DNA of 64,000 nt from Pasteurellaceae bacterium Pebbles2. Lineage in GTDB: Bacteria; Pseudomonadota; Gammaproteobacteria; Enterobacterales; Pasteurellaceae. Position numbers and translations under genes: made by a program. This document shows, one piece after another, positions 16,518 to 25,718 of this stretch (within the stretch, counting starts at the first letter, position 1; each line of letters opens with the position of its first letter). The notes beneath the pieces are model-generated. The model was not told the origin of the DNA, did not search any database, and saw only the letters and a program-made list of their open reading frames with translations. Where the stretch lies: assembly GCA_023101505.1 (NCBI GenBank), contig LVZA01000001.1, positions 868,001 to 932,000 of the forward strand. The letters run 5' to 3'.

Positions 16518-19418
16518 ATGACATTTGCATTGGGTCAACGTTGGTTAAGTGAGAGCGAAAATGATCTTGGTTTGGGCGTGATCACCGAATTAAATCATCG
16601 CAGTGTGAGCATTTTTTTCCCTGCTGCCGAAGAAACACGCATTTATGCGATTGACAGCGCCCCCTTAACTCGAGTGCTTTTTTCGGTGGGAGACCACATT
16701 TCACATCAAGCTGGCTGGCAAGCACAAGTTATTGATATAATTCTGAATAATTCCACCGCACTTTATTTAGCCAAACGCCTTGATAACGGTGAAGAAGTGG
16801 TCATCAAGGAATTAGAACTCGCTCATAATATCCGTTTTAGCAAACCGCAAGATCGCCTATTTACCGCTCAAATCGACCGTTCAGATCGCTTTGCTCTGCG
16901 CTTTCAAGCGCTCCAACATCAGCAAGCACAATTTCAATCGCCTTTGCGTGGATTGCGTGGCATTCGAGCGGGTTTAATTCCCCATCAATTACACATTGCT
17001 AATGAAGTTGGGCGACGCATTGCTCCCCGTGTGCTGCTGGCGGACGAGGTGGGCTTAGGTAAAACCATCGAAGCAGGAATGATTTTGCAACAACAGATTT
17101 TTGCTGAGCGTGCGGATCGTGTGTTAATTCTTGTGCCAGAAAACCTGCAACATCAATGGCTTGTGGAAATGCTACGCCGTTTTAATCTGCATTTTTCATT
17201 ATTTGATGAAGAACGTGCCAGCGATTTTTCGGCGCAAGAAGATGAAGAAGAACGCAACCCGTTCCACAGCGAAAATCGCCTAATTTGCTCGATTGATTGG
17301 TTAATTTCTCAGCCTAAACGTATGCAACAGCTACTCGACAGCCAATTTGATATGCTGATCGTTGATGAAGCGCATCATTTGCAATGGTCGCCTGATAATC
17401 CAAGCCTGTCTTATCAATTAGTAGAGCAATTAGCTAGTCAAATTCCGTCGGTGTTACTACTCACCGCCACCCCTGAGCAACTCGGGCAAGCCAGCCATTT
17501 TGCACGCTTAAAATTGCTTGATGCAGATCGTTTCTATGACTACAACGAATTTCTTAATGAACAGAAAAATTACCAGCCCGTAGCTCAAGCAGTGCAAGCC
17601 TTGCTGGCGGAAAAAGCCCTAAGTGCGGTGGAAAAAAACGCAATTTCGGATTTATTACAAGAGCAAGATGTCGAACCGTTGCTTAAAACGCTCGATAGTA
17701 AAAATGAAGAAGAAAAGACCGCAGTTCGACAAGAATTAATCAGCAATCTTATCGACCGACACGGCACGAGCCGCCTTTTATTCCGCAACACACGTCAAGG
17801 CGTGAAAGGCTTTCCGCATCGAATTTATCACCAAGTACAACTCGATCTGCCAACGCAATATCAAAACACGCTGAAAGTAATGAGTCTGCTGGGCGAACAA
17901 ACTTCCGACAGCTTGCTTTACCCTGAACAGCTGTTCCAAAAAATGAATGACAACGCCAAATGGTGGGAATTCGACCCTCGTTTTGAGTGGCTGGCGACGT
18001 TCTTGAAAAATCATCGCCACGAAAAAGTGTTGGTGATTTGTCGCCAAGCACAAACCGCCATTCAACTTGAACAAGCGTTGCGTGAAAAAGAAGGCATTTT
18101 AAGTGCTGTGTTCCACGAGAAAATGTCGATTATCGAACGAGATCGTGCTGCCGCTTTCTTTGCCGATGCCGAGCAAGGCGCGCAAGTGCTACTTAGCTCA
18201 AGCATTGGTTCAGAGGGGCGCAACTTCCAATTTGCTTGCCATTTGGTGCTGTTTAATTTGCCTGATAATCCTGATTTGCTGGAGCAATGTATCGGGCGTT
18301 TAGACCGTATTGGGCAAACTCGAGATATTCAAATTCACGTTCCTTGTTTTAGAAATACACCACAAGCAGTGTTGGCGGATTGGTATCATTCAGGGCTGAA
18401 TGCGTTTGAAGAAACCTGCCCAATGGGCGCAACTTTATTCGCCAACTGCGGTGAAAAATTACACTATTTTATGGAAAATTGCACCGCACTTGATGACTTT
18501 GCGACTTTCGTAAAAGACACAGCAAAACAGCGTTTACAACTCAAAACCGAGCTAGAAAATGGACGAGATCGCTTGCTGGAACTACATTCCAATGGTGGCG
18601 AAAACGCCCAACAATTAGCCAATGCAATCGCTGAACAAGATAATAACCCCGAATTGGTGAATTTTGCCCTGAATTTATTCGATATTATTGGCGTGGAACA
18701 AGAAGATTTGGGCGAACAATCTATCGTCATCACACCAACAGGCACAATGCTCGTGCCGGATTTCCCGGGTTTAAAAGAAGAAGGCGTAACCGTAACCTTT
18801 AACCGCAATTTGGCACTGGCTCGAGAAGAAGTAGAATTTCTCACTTGGGATCACCCAATGTTACGCAACGGCATTGATTTAGTGCTTTCGGGCGACATCG
18901 GCAAAACCGCAGCGAGTTTGTTGGTGAACAAAAAACTCCCTGCTGGCACATTATTACTGGAAGCCATTTACGTGGTCGAAAGCCAAGCACCAAAAGGCTT
19001 GCAGCTCAATCGTTTCCTGCCGCCAACGCCTGTGCGCCTATTACTCGACAGCAAAGGCAACAATTTAAGTGCGCAAGTGAGCAGCAAAAGCATCGAAAAA
19101 CAGCTCAAGCCAATGAATAAAGCAATGGCAAATAAAATGGTCAAAATGGTGCGCAGCAATTTGGAGCAAATGCTCAACGCTGGCGAAAGCATTATTGCAC
19201 ACCAAGCCGAGCAAATTATCGCTCAAGCAAAACACCTTGCCGACCAGCAATTAAGCAATGAAATCAATCGTTTAAACGCACTCAAAGCCGTCAACCCAAG
19301 CGTTCGCCAAGGGGAAATTGATGCTTTAGAAGAAATGCTCACACAATCACTCGCCCAGCTTAGCCAAGCTAACTGGCGTTTAGACAGCTTGCGAGTGATC
19401 GTGAGTACACAGGAATAG
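16518..19418 (+). CDS. rapA: RNA polymerase-associated ATPase RapA (HepA)
   Basis: This 966-residue Swi2/Snf2-family protein binds RNA polymerase and uses ATP to release stalled or post-termination complexes, promoting recycling. The N-terminal Tudor-like domains ([18 protein letters not shown]) are followed by the ATPase with Walker [13 protein letters not shown] (about 175) and DEAHH (about 284), then a C-terminal RecA-like lobe with [11 protein letters not shown] and [10 protein letters not shown]. Length agrees with E. coli RapA (968). Uptake signals in frame encode STAL, LSAV and CTAL at poorly conserved places. Confidence 0.96.
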   Translation: MTFALGQRWLSESENDLGLGVITELNHRSVSIFFPAAEETRIYAIDSAPLTRVLFSVGDHISHQAGWQAQVIDIILNNSTALYLAKRLDNGEEVVIKELELAHNIRFSKPQDRLFTAQIDRSDRFALRFQALQHQQAQFQSPLRGLRGIRAGLIPHQLHIANEVGRRIAPRVLLADEVGLGKTIEAGMILQQQIFAERADRVLILVPENLQHQWLVEMLRRFNLHFSLFDEERASDFSAQEDEEERNPFHSENRLICSIDWLISQPKRMQQLLDSQFDMLIVDEAHHLQWSPDNPSLSYQLVEQLASQIPSVLLLTATPEQLGQASHFARLKLLDADRFYDYNEFLNEQKNYQPVAQAVQALLAEKALSAVEKNAISDLLQEQDVEPLLKTLDSKNEEEKTAVRQELISNLIDRHGTSRLLFRNTRQGVKGFPHRIYHQVQLDLPTQYQNTLKVMSLLGEQTSDSLLYPEQLFQKMNDNAKWWEFDPRFEWLATFLKNHRHEKVLVICRQAQTAIQLEQALREKEGILSAVFHEKMSIIERDRAAAFFADAEQGAQVLLSSSIGSEGRNFQFACHLVLFNLPDNPDLLEQCIGRLDRIGQTRDIQIHVPCFRNTPQAVLADWYHSGLNAFEETCPMGATLFANCGEKLHYFMENCTALDDFATFVKDTAKQRLQLKTELENGRDRLLELHSNGGENAQQLANAIAEQDNNPELVNFALNLFDIIGVEQEDLGEQSIVITPTGTMLVPDFPGLKEEGVTVTFNRNLALAREEVEFLTWDHPMLRNGIDLVLSGDIGKTAASLLVNKKLPAGTLLLEAIYVVESQAPKGLQLNRFLPPTPVRLLLDSKGNNLSAQVSSKSIEKQLKPMNKAMANKMVKMVRSNLEQMLNAGESIIAHQAEQIIAQAKHLADQQLSNEINRLNALKAVNPSVRQGEIDALEEMLTQSLAQLSQANWRLDSLRVIVSTQE

Positions 19419-19528
19419 CCGTGGGGGAAATTTCCCCCGACGACGAAGAAAACTGTGATAAAATGCACCGCACTTTTTGGTTAAAAGCGTCTAAAATTTA
19501 GCGTATTTTTGTTCAGGAACAATCACTT

Positions 19529-20188
19529 ATGGCACTTATTGATTACCAACCGCCCCAAACGCCTTGGCTCGACATTGTTTACCACGATAATCACATTATG
19601 GTGGTAAATAAGCCGAGCGGGTTGCTTTCTGTGCCAGGTAATCAACCACAATATTATGACAGCGCAATGAGCCGAATTAAAGATAAATACGGCTTTTGCG
19701 AACCTGCGCACCGCCTTGATATGGCGACCAGTGGCATTTTGTTGTTCGCAATGAGCAAAGCCGCCGACAGCGAACTCAAACGCCAATTTCGTGAACGAGA
19801 AACCGAAAAGCATTATCACGCCTTAGTTTGGGGGCATTTAAAACAAGATCGTGGCTCGGTTAGCCTGCCTTTAATTTGCGACTGGGAAAACCGCCCACGC
19901 CAACACATTGATTTTATTCACGGAAAACGTGCCGTAACTGAATTTGAAGTCATCGAACGCCTGCCAAATAACAGCACCAGAGTTAAACTCACCCCCATCA
20001 CAGGACGCTCACACCAACTGCGCCTACACACTCTCGCCCTAGGACACCCGATTCTCGGCGACAAATTTTATTCCCACCCACAGGCTAAAGCAATGTCCCC
20101 ACGCCTCTGCCTCCACGCCGAAAGCCTCACCATCACCCACCCCATTACTGGTGAAAGAATGAGGTTTGAAAAGTTAGCAGAATTTTAA
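19529..20188 (+). CDS. rluA: Dual-specificity 23S rRNA/tRNA pseudouridine synthase RluA
   Basis: This 219-residue enzyme makes pseudouridine at position 746 of 23S rRNA and position 32 of several tRNAs. The catalytic motif HRLDMATSGIL (about residues 61-71) contains the essential aspartate. The downstream GRSHQLRLH and GHPILGDKFY stretches are typical. It has no separate S4 domain, which fits RluA and not RluB-F or RluD. It follows rapA in the same direction 110 bases later, an order also seen in E. coli (rapA-rluA). Confidence 0.95.
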   Translation: MALIDYQPPQTPWLDIVYHDNHIMVVNKPSGLLSVPGNQPQYYDSAMSRIKDKYGFCEPAHRLDMATSGILLFAMSKAADSELKRQFRERETEKHYHALVWGHLKQDRGSVSLPLICDWENRPRQHIDFIHGKRAVTEFEVIERLPNNSTRVKLTPITGRSHQLRLHTLALGHPILGDKFYSHPQAKAMSPRLCLHAESLTITHPITGERMRFEKLAEF

Positions 20189-20230
20189 AAAGATCATTCA
20201 CTTTGGCATAAAAAGTGCGGTCAACTTTTT

Positions 20231-20302
20231 TGTGATATTAGTCACATTTTTTGAATTTAAAGTTAAATATATTTGACTATTAATTTTACTTTGCAGTATT
20301 AT
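20231..20302 (+). promoter_or_regulatory. CRP-activated promoter of the cysteine catabolic locus
   Basis: A perfect CRP dyad TGTGA-N6-TCACA lies at 20231-20246. TTGACT (20273-20278) and TATTAT (20297-20302) with an 18-base spacer form a sigma-70 promoter. With a start site near 20309, the CRP centre is about 70 bases upstream, a standard class I activating position. Confidence 0.75.
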
Positions 20303-20328
20303 TTCTCATAACTTATAGGGGAATAATA

Positions 20329-21000
20329 ATGAAAGATGAACTTCTGTATTTAACAAATCCACAAGATAAAAAGATAATGCAATCTTACTTCTCACTAAGT
20401 GAAGCTACCGCAGAGTTACTAGGTGAGCACTGTGAGGTTGTTATTCATTCGATTACCAATTTTGAAAGCTCAATCATCAAAATTATTAATGGCTATCACA
20501 CGGGTAGAAAAGTGGGTGATCCAATTACAGATAAAGGATTACAGTTACTAAAATTTTACTATAATGATCGTAATAATGAACATCATTGTTATTTTTCCCA
20601 CTTATCTTCTGGCGATCTTATCAAATCAACCACACATATTATTATTGGCAGTCAAGGCAATCCCATTGGGCTATTTTGTATTAATTTAAATTTATCTTAT
20701 CCATTTGATAAAGTTATTTGTTCATTAATGCCTAAATTTGACTTTTTAACCCCACAAAGAAACGAAAATTTTACAACCAATTCTCAAGAATTAATTGAAA
20801 GCACCTTAAACGAAGCTATTCAAACTATTTCTAAAACCATTCCACCTGATTCAAAATCTTACACAAAAGCTGTCGTTAGTTACCTTTTTGAAACAGGAAT
20901 TTTTGAGCTAAAAGATACAGTTTCACAAGTTGCTCAACGACTTAACATTACTAATCACGCAATTTATAAACATATTCGAGAACTAAAAAACAACAAATAA
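20329..21000 (+). CDS. YheO-like PAS/HTH transcriptional regulator
   Basis: This 223-residue protein has the YheO layout: an N-terminal PAS-like domain with the family stretch HCEVVIHSITNFE (about 35-47) and a C-terminal helix-turn-helix (VSQVAQRLNITNHAIYKHI, about 200-218). Family members such as DauR regulate amino-acid catabolism. It is the first gene of a unit with a permease (13 bases on) and a cysteine desulfidase-like enzyme, and probably senses the substrate of that pathway. TAGGGGAAT precedes the ATG. The gene is AT-rich compared with rapA and rluA. Confidence 0.82.
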   Translation: MKDELLYLTNPQDKKIMQSYFSLSEATAELLGEHCEVVIHSITNFESSIIKIINGYHTGRKVGDPITDKGLQLLKFYYNDRNNEHHCYFSHLSSGDLIKSTTHIIIGSQGNPIGLFCINLNLSYPFDKVICSLMPKFDFLTPQRNENFTTNSQELIESTLNEAIQTISKTIPPDSKSYTKAVVSYLFETGIFELKDTVSQVAQRLNITNHAIYKHIRELKNNK

Positions 21001-21013
21001 AGAGGATTTATTT

Positions 21014-22291
21014 ATGTGTAATCAAAAACTAACGCCTGCGGAATTTAAAGCCGCAATCAAATTTGATTCAACCGATTTTGGCTGGATTATTATGAGTATA
21101 GGTATGGCAATTGGTGCAGGGATCGTGTTTTTACCCGTACAAGTTGGCTTAATGGGAATGTGGGTATTCCTGCTTTCTTCTATTATAGGTTATCCTGCAA
21201 TGTACTTATTCCAACGCCTATTTATTAACACTCTAGCTGAATCACCTAAATGCGAAGATTATCCTTCGGTTATCAGTGGCTACCTAGGAAAAAACTGGGG
21301 AATTTTTCTTGGTGTGCTTTATTTTATTATGTTAGTCATTTGGATGTTCGTTTACTCTACGGCAATTACGAATGACAGTGCATCTTATTTATACACATTT
21401 GGAGTAACTGATACTTTACTATCACAAAACCCATTTTATGGTTTACTGCTTATTTGTATTCTAGTTGCGCTATCTTCTCGTGGCGAACAATTACTTTTTA
21501 AAATCTCAAGTTTTATGGTTTTAACAAAGCTATTTGTTGTTGCAGCATTAGGAATTGCAATGGTAGGTATGTGGAATATACACAATATTGGCGTGTTACC
21601 TCCTTTTGGTAAATTAGTTAAAGACGCTATTATCACACTACCTTTTACCCTCACCTCAATTTTATTCATTCAAACACTAAGCCCGATGGTTATTTCTTAT
21701 CGAGCCAAAGAAAAATCTTTAGAAGTTGCTCGCTATAAAGCATTACGAGCAATGAATATTGCGTTTATCACCTTGTTTATCACCGTCTTTTTCTATGCTG
21801 TATCTTTTACATTAGCAATGGGACGTGAAGAAGCTATCCAAGCCTATGAACAAAATATTTCAGCTCTTGCTATTGCTGCACAATTTTTCCCTGGTAGTTG
21901 GGCAACATATGTTGGCGTTGCATTAAATATTTTTGCGGTAATGACAGCATTTTTTGGTGTTTATCTTGGTTTTAGAGAAGCAACTCAAGGAATTGTAATG
22001 AATTTATTATTACGCAAATTCCCAGCGGAAAAAATCAATTCAAACTACGTGCAAAAAGGAATTATGCTATTTGCTATCTTATTAGCTTGGGGAGCAATTG
22101 TACTAAATGCACCAGTTCTAAGTTTTACCTCTATCTGTAGCCCAATATTTGGTTTTGTTGGTTGCTTGATTCCTGCTTATTTAGTGTATAAAGTACCACA
22201 TCTCTTTAAATATAAAGGTTTAGCATTACAAATCATTATCGTAACAGGTATTTTATTATGTATTTCGCCTTTCCTTGCATTTTTAGGCTAA
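21014..22291 (+). CDS. HAAAP-family serine/cysteine permease
   Basis: This 425-residue inner-membrane protein has about 11 helices and the N-terminal [19 protein letters not shown] typical of the hydroxy/aromatic amino acid permease family (SdaC, TdcC, YhaO/CyuP). The family imports serine, threonine or cysteine with protons or sodium. Its place immediately before a cysteine desulfidase-like gene, as in cyuPA of E. coli and cdsAB of Yersinia ruckeri, makes cysteine the best guess. Serine is the alternative. AAAGAGGA precedes the ATG. Confidence 0.8.
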   Translation: MCNQKLTPAEFKAAIKFDSTDFGWIIMSIGMAIGAGIVFLPVQVGLMGMWVFLLSSIIGYPAMYLFQRLFINTLAESPKCEDYPSVISGYLGKNWGIFLGVLYFIMLVIWMFVYSTAITNDSASYLYTFGVTDTLLSQNPFYGLLLICILVALSSRGEQLLFKISSFMVLTKLFVVAALGIAMVGMWNIHNIGVLPPFGKLVKDAIITLPFTLTSILFIQTLSPMVISYRAKEKSLEVARYKALRAMNIAFITLFITVFFYAVSFTLAMGREEAIQAYEQNISALAIAAQFFPGSWATYVGVALNIFAVMTAFFGVYLGFREATQGIVMNLLLRKFPAEKINSNYVQKGIMLFAILLAWGAIVLNAPVLSFTSICSPIFGFVGCLIPAYLVYKVPHLFKYKGLALQIIIVTGILLCISPFLAFLG

Positions 22292-22310
22292 CTTTATGAG
22301 GAATTTTAAT

Positions 22311-23615
22311 ATGAACAATAACTATGATATAACTGCCGAAGAAATCATTCTCAATACCGTCAAAAAAGAAGTTGTGCCTGCGTTAGGGTGTACGGAGCCG
22401 ATTTCGTTGGCGTTGGCGGCGGCGGTGGCTCGTCGTCATTTGGGTGCATTGCCAGAGCGGATTGAAGCTAAGGTTTCGCCAAATTTAATGAAAAATGGAA
22501 TGGGCGTTACTGTGCCTGGTACGGGGACGTTGGGTTTGAATATGGCGGCTGCTATTGGGGCTATTGGAGGCGATCCCGATGCTGGGCTAGAGGTGTTGAA
22601 AGCCATTACGCCAGCCCAAGTTGAGCAGGCGCAAGCGATGTTGCAGGCAAATAAAGTCAATGTGTCCATTTTTGAAACTGAGCATATTTTGTATTCCGAA
22701 GCCTGTTTATTTCACGGTGAAGATCAGGTTTGTGTACGAATTGCGGCGCATCACACGAACGTTATTTATATCGAAAAAAATGGCAAAGTGCTTTTCTCTC
22801 AGCCTTGCGCAGTGGAAGCTGACAGCTTAAATGAGATCTTTAATGCGATTTCCGCCAAAGATATTTTTGATTTCTCAATGAATGTGGATTTAGCCAAAAT
22901 TGCCTTTATTGCGGAAGCGGAAAAATTGAATTCAGCCTTGTCGCAAGAGGGATTGAGCAAGGATTACGGGCTACATATTGGGCGTACTTTGCGAAGCCAA
23001 ATCGCTCGTGGTTTGTTAAGTGATGATTTGATGAACCGCATTATTATTGAAACCACGGCAGCTTCCGATGCTCGAATGGGTGGGGCGAATTTGCCAGCGA
23101 TGAGTAACTCAGGCTCGGGCAACCAAGGCATTGCCGCCACAATGCCTGTGGTGGTGGTCGCCCGTCATTTAAAAGCCAGCGAAGAACAACTGATCCGTGC
23201 GTTATTTTTATCGCACCTAATGGCAATTTATATTCACAGCAAATTGCCAAAATTGTCGGCATTATGTGCGGCGACAACGGCGGCAATGGGCAGCAGCGCA
23301 GGTGTGGCGTGGTTGCTGACAGGGGAATTTGACACTGTGAGTATGGCGATCAGCAGTATGATCGGCGATATTAGTGGCATTATCTGCGACGGTGCGGCGA
23401 ACAGCTGCGCAATGAAAGTGTCCACCAGCGTGAGTTCGGGTTATAAATCGGTGTTAATGGCATTAGATAACACTCAAGTAACTGGCAACGAGGGTATTGT
23501 GGAACATTCTATCGACCGCTCGATTGCAAACTTGTGCAACATCGCTTCTCGCAGTATGCAATATACCGATAAGCAAGTAATCGAAATTATGGTAAGCAAA
23601 CCAAAAAACTTGTAA
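22311..23615 (+). CDS. cyuA: L-cysteine desulfidase / serine dehydratase-like protein (CyuA/CdsB, UPF0597)
   Basis: About 434 residues of the YhaM/CyuA family, related to the catalytic subunit of iron-sulfur L-serine dehydratase. Conserved cysteines expected to hold a [4Fe-4S] cluster are visible in GCTEPISLA (near residue 23) and in ICDGAANSC near residue 360; SNSGSGNQG is also conserved. The family degrades cysteine to pyruvate, ammonia and sulfide in the cytoplasm under anaerobic conditions. The ATG at 22311 was chosen because GAGGA precedes it; an in-frame ATG 15 bases earlier has no signal. The gene has a higher GC content than the two genes before it, so the operon looks compositionally mixed. 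Confidence 0.82.
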   Translation: MNNNYDITAEEIILNTVKKEVVPALGCTEPISLALAAAVARRHLGALPERIEAKVSPNLMKNGMGVTVPGTGTLGLNMAAAIGAIGGDPDAGLEVLKAITPAQVEQAQAMLQANKVNVSIFETEHILYSEACLFHGEDQVCVRIAAHHTNVIYIEKNGKVLFSQPCAVEADSLNEIFNAISAKDIFDFSMNVDLAKIAFIAEAEKLNSALSQEGLSKDYGLHIGRTLRSQIARGLLSDDLMNRIIIETTAASDARMGGANLPAMSNSGSGNQGIAATMPVVVVARHLKASEEQLIRALFLSHLMAIYIHSKLPKLSALCAATTAAMGSSAGVAWLLTGEFDTVSMAISSMIGDISGIICDGAANSCAMKVSTSVSSGYKSVLMALDNTQVTGNEGIVEHSIDRSIANLCNIASRSMQYTDKQVIEIMVSKPKNL

Positions 23616-23637
23616 CAAAATAAGTCAGTTAAAACAC

Positions 23638-23681
23638 AAAGTGCGGTGGAAAAACTTAATATTTTTACACCGCACTTTTTT
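23638..23681. terminator. Paired uptake-signal hairpin after cyuA (left copy of a direct repeat)
   Basis: AAAGTGCGGTG (23638-23648) pairs with CACCGCACTTT (23668-23678), followed by a T run. It should terminate cyuA. A copy with only two mismatches over about 44 bases lies at 24733-24776, on the far side of a two-gene cassette. Confidence 0.8.
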
Positions 23682-23742
23682 CATTTCAATTTCTCTATCA
23701 GCTTCATTTTTCGCGCCCTAAAGATTGTTTTTTGAGCGCTGG

Positions 23743-23770
23743 TTGCGCAAAAAAAAAACAATGTTAAAAT
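23743..23770 (+). promoter_or_regulatory. Promoter with an A10 tract in its spacer
   Basis: TTGCGC (23743-23748) and TAAAAT (23765-23770) are 16 bases apart. The spacer begins with ten consecutive A (23749-23758). A slip of one base would give the optimal 17-base spacing. Promoter activity is inferred. Confidence 0.45.
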
Positions 23771-23803
23771 CCGCTGGAATTTTAATTTTATATAGGAATA
23801 GTA

Positions 23804-24226
23804 ATGAAATTTCTTAATTTAATGATTAATTTAATAAACTGGGGCATTTTCTTTCACGCTCTTTGTGGCGTATGTACTTACATCTGTAAACACGGTTTTT
23901 CTACTGACCTGATCTCTATTAACGCATTTATTTATCCAGTGATACTGGCGGCAGTTTCTGGAGTGCTAGCTGAATTTTGCTTCAATAAAATAACAAGAGC
24001 GGAAATGCTATCAGAAATAAAACAAAACGCTTTTTTACTGTTTTTGACTGCTTTAACACTTATTTTTTATGTAGCCATCTATATTTTCTATCGCTACGGA
24101 CAAGATTTGGATCTATTTTCTTCTAGTATTCCATCTGAATATACCGCTTTTATCTATTCTTTAACCTTTACTCTTGCAAAGTTTGCAATACAAAAATGCA
24201 TTCAAAAAAGAAATAATAAACGTTAA
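23804..24226 (+). CDS. Hypothetical inner-membrane protein
   Basis: I do not recognise this 140-residue protein. Four hydrophobic segments are visible (about residues 8-28, 40-60, 75-95 and 110-130), separated by short charged loops, and the C-terminus is basic (QKRNNKR). It is probably an integral inner-membrane protein. ATAGGAATAG precedes the ATG. The next gene, for a secreted protein, begins 20 bases after the stop, so the two likely form an operon driven by the promoter at 23743-23770. Both genes are AT-rich and lie between two nearly identical uptake-signal hairpins. No function can be assigned. Confidence 0.65.
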   Translation: MKFLNLMINLINWGIFFHALCGVCTYICKHGFSTDLISINAFIYPVILAAVSGVLAEFCFNKITRAEMLSEIKQNAFLLFLTALTLIFYVAIYIFYRYGQDLDLFSSSIPSEYTAFIYSLTFTLAKFAIQKCIQKRNNKR

Positions 24227-24245
24227 CTAATCATTAGGAGAAAAA

Positions 24246-24728
24246 ATGAAAACCTTAGCATTAATACTTTCTTTATTGTTTGGTTTTATTAACATTAGTT
24301 ATGCCAACCAAATAACAAAAGTAGAAGATATGAAAATCACGGTGGCAGGAAAAACCTACACCTATGAAGATTTTAATCCATATAAAAATAAAAACTATGA
24401 TAAATATGTTAAAGATTTGGAAGCAAAAACAAAAGCATTACGCGAAGAAGTTAGGGATATGAACCTTAGCGAAAAACCATTTAACCCTGATGAAATAAAT
24501 ATCCTTATCGATAAAAGAAACAACTTAATAAAAGAGATTTTTAACAAAAAAATAAATAGCAATGCGATTTCCGCTAATATTTCAGCCATTAGTTCTCACA
24601 TTATTGATATATTGGCAAAAAATGGTGCTTATAAACCAATACCAGAATTTCAAAAAAGAAGTAAGGAAATAGCGAGATTTTTGGGGTTAGTGGACAGATA
24701 TTACCACCCTAGCCCATTTGATAAGTAA
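24246..24728 (+). CDS. Hypothetical secreted protein
   Basis: This 160-residue protein begins with a clear signal peptide (MKTLALILSLLFGFINISYA, cleavage after residue 20). The mature part is charged, lysine-rich and predicted to be helical, with a possible coiled coil at about 55-85 (KDLEAKTKALREEVRDM). No cysteine or known domain is visible. AGGAG stands 6-7 bases before the ATG. It follows a small membrane-protein gene in the same cassette and probably acts with it in the cell envelope. Function unknown. Confidence 0.68.
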   Translation: MKTLALILSLLFGFINISYANQITKVEDMKITVAGKTYTYEDFNPYKNKNYDKYVKDLEAKTKALREEVRDMNLSEKPFNPDEINILIDKRNNLIKEIFNKKINSNAISANISAISSHIIDILAKNGAYKPIPEFQKRSKEIARFLGLVDRYYHPSPFDK

Positions 24729-24730
24729 AC

Positions 24731-24776
24731 AAAAAGTGCGGTGAAAAAACTTAACATTTTTACACCGCACTTTTTT
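24731..24776. terminator. Paired uptake-signal hairpin (right copy of a direct repeat)
   Basis: AAAAAGTGCGGTG pairs with CACCGCACTTTTTT across a 19-base loop. It lies between the convergent secreted-protein gene and the ankyrin lipoprotein gene and should end both. The loop sequence matches that of the copy at 23638-23681 except for two bases (one at each edge region), an unusually close match for a terminator. Confidence 0.82.
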
Positions 24777-24790
24777 ATTCGCTCAACTAA

Positions 24791-25537
24791 TTATTGGCAG
24801 CTTGCTTTACCTGTGCGGTGGTTGACTGCACCGTAAGAAGCTAATAATTTTTGCATATCTGGCAAGTTGCGGTCGCAAGCGTAAGAATATGCGCTTTGGT
24901 CGTAACTTGGTAAAGATTTGTCTTTAGTTGTGGTAACAATATTTAATTTTGCACCTTGTGAAACTAAGTATTTCACCGTGTCTAAGCGGTTGTTGCTTGC
25001 TGCTACCATTACTAAGGTTTCGCCGTCGTCTTCAATCGCATTCACGTTGATTTTTTGTTTTTTCTTCAATAATTTATGTACTTTTTTCACGATTTTGGTG
25101 TTGTTGCCCAATACCGCTGATTTCATTACGTTGTAAACATCGCCTTTGTCGGTCGCATTTAAGTCTGCGCCTTGTTTGATTAAGAAATCAACCATATCTT
25201 CATAGCCGATGAACGCCGCCCAACCTAATGCAGTTTGACCTAACACCGCTTCATCTTTGGCTTCAAGGTTTTGTCCTTTTGCGACCATTTCTTTCACTTT
25301 AGCAAGATTGCCTTGTTTTACTGCGTCAAACCATTCCGCATCTGCACCTTCTGATGGTTTAGCATAGAAAATACGCCACGCAAGGCGGTTTTCGTTAGCG
25401 ATGTCTTGCATTTCAGCCAAAGAAAGACGGAATTTGCTGTAATCCATTTCAGCAGGCTTGGTTTCTGCTGTTGGAGTGGTTTGTGCACAAGCGGCTAACA
25501 CGCTGCTTAATGCGATAATACTTAATAATTTACGCAT
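24791..25537 (-). CDS. Ankyrin-repeat lipoprotein
   Basis: This 248-residue protein has a lipoprotein signal (MRKLLSIIALSSVLAAC, lipidation at Cys17). After a short linker it carries about four ankyrin repeats between residues 65 and 235, for example LGWAAFIGYEDMVDFLIKQG and VMVAASNNRLDTVKYLVSQG. The residue after the lipidated Cys is Ala, which fits sorting to the outer membrane. Ankyrin repeats bind other proteins; periplasmic ankyrin lipoproteins in Gammaproteobacteria are often linked to envelope or oxidative stress. The partner is unknown. It stands alone, divergent from polA. Confidence 0.85.
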   Translation of the reverse strand: MRKLLSIIALSSVLAACAQTTPTAETKPAEMDYSKFRLSLAEMQDIANENRLAWRIFYAKPSEGADAEWFDAVKQGNLAKVKEMVAKGQNLEAKDEAVLGQTALGWAAFIGYEDMVDFLIKQGADLNATDKGDVYNVMKSAVLGNNTKIVKKVHKLLKKKQKINVNAIEDDGETLVMVAASNNRLDTVKYLVSQGAKLNIVTTTKDKSLPSYDQSAYSYACDRNLPDMQKLLASYGAVNHRTGKASCQ

Positions 25538-25718
25538 TGGAGTTTCCTTTTTTGTTTATAAAATCGGCACTAATATAGAGGTTTTCAAGTTAAAAAGAAA
25601 GCAATAAATAACATTTTGGTTACATTTTAATAGACAAACCATTGATGAAAGCTAATCCCCAAAATAGAGAAACTGCGCTATAATAACGTCTAAATTTCAT
25701 CTTTAATTCGAGAAAATT

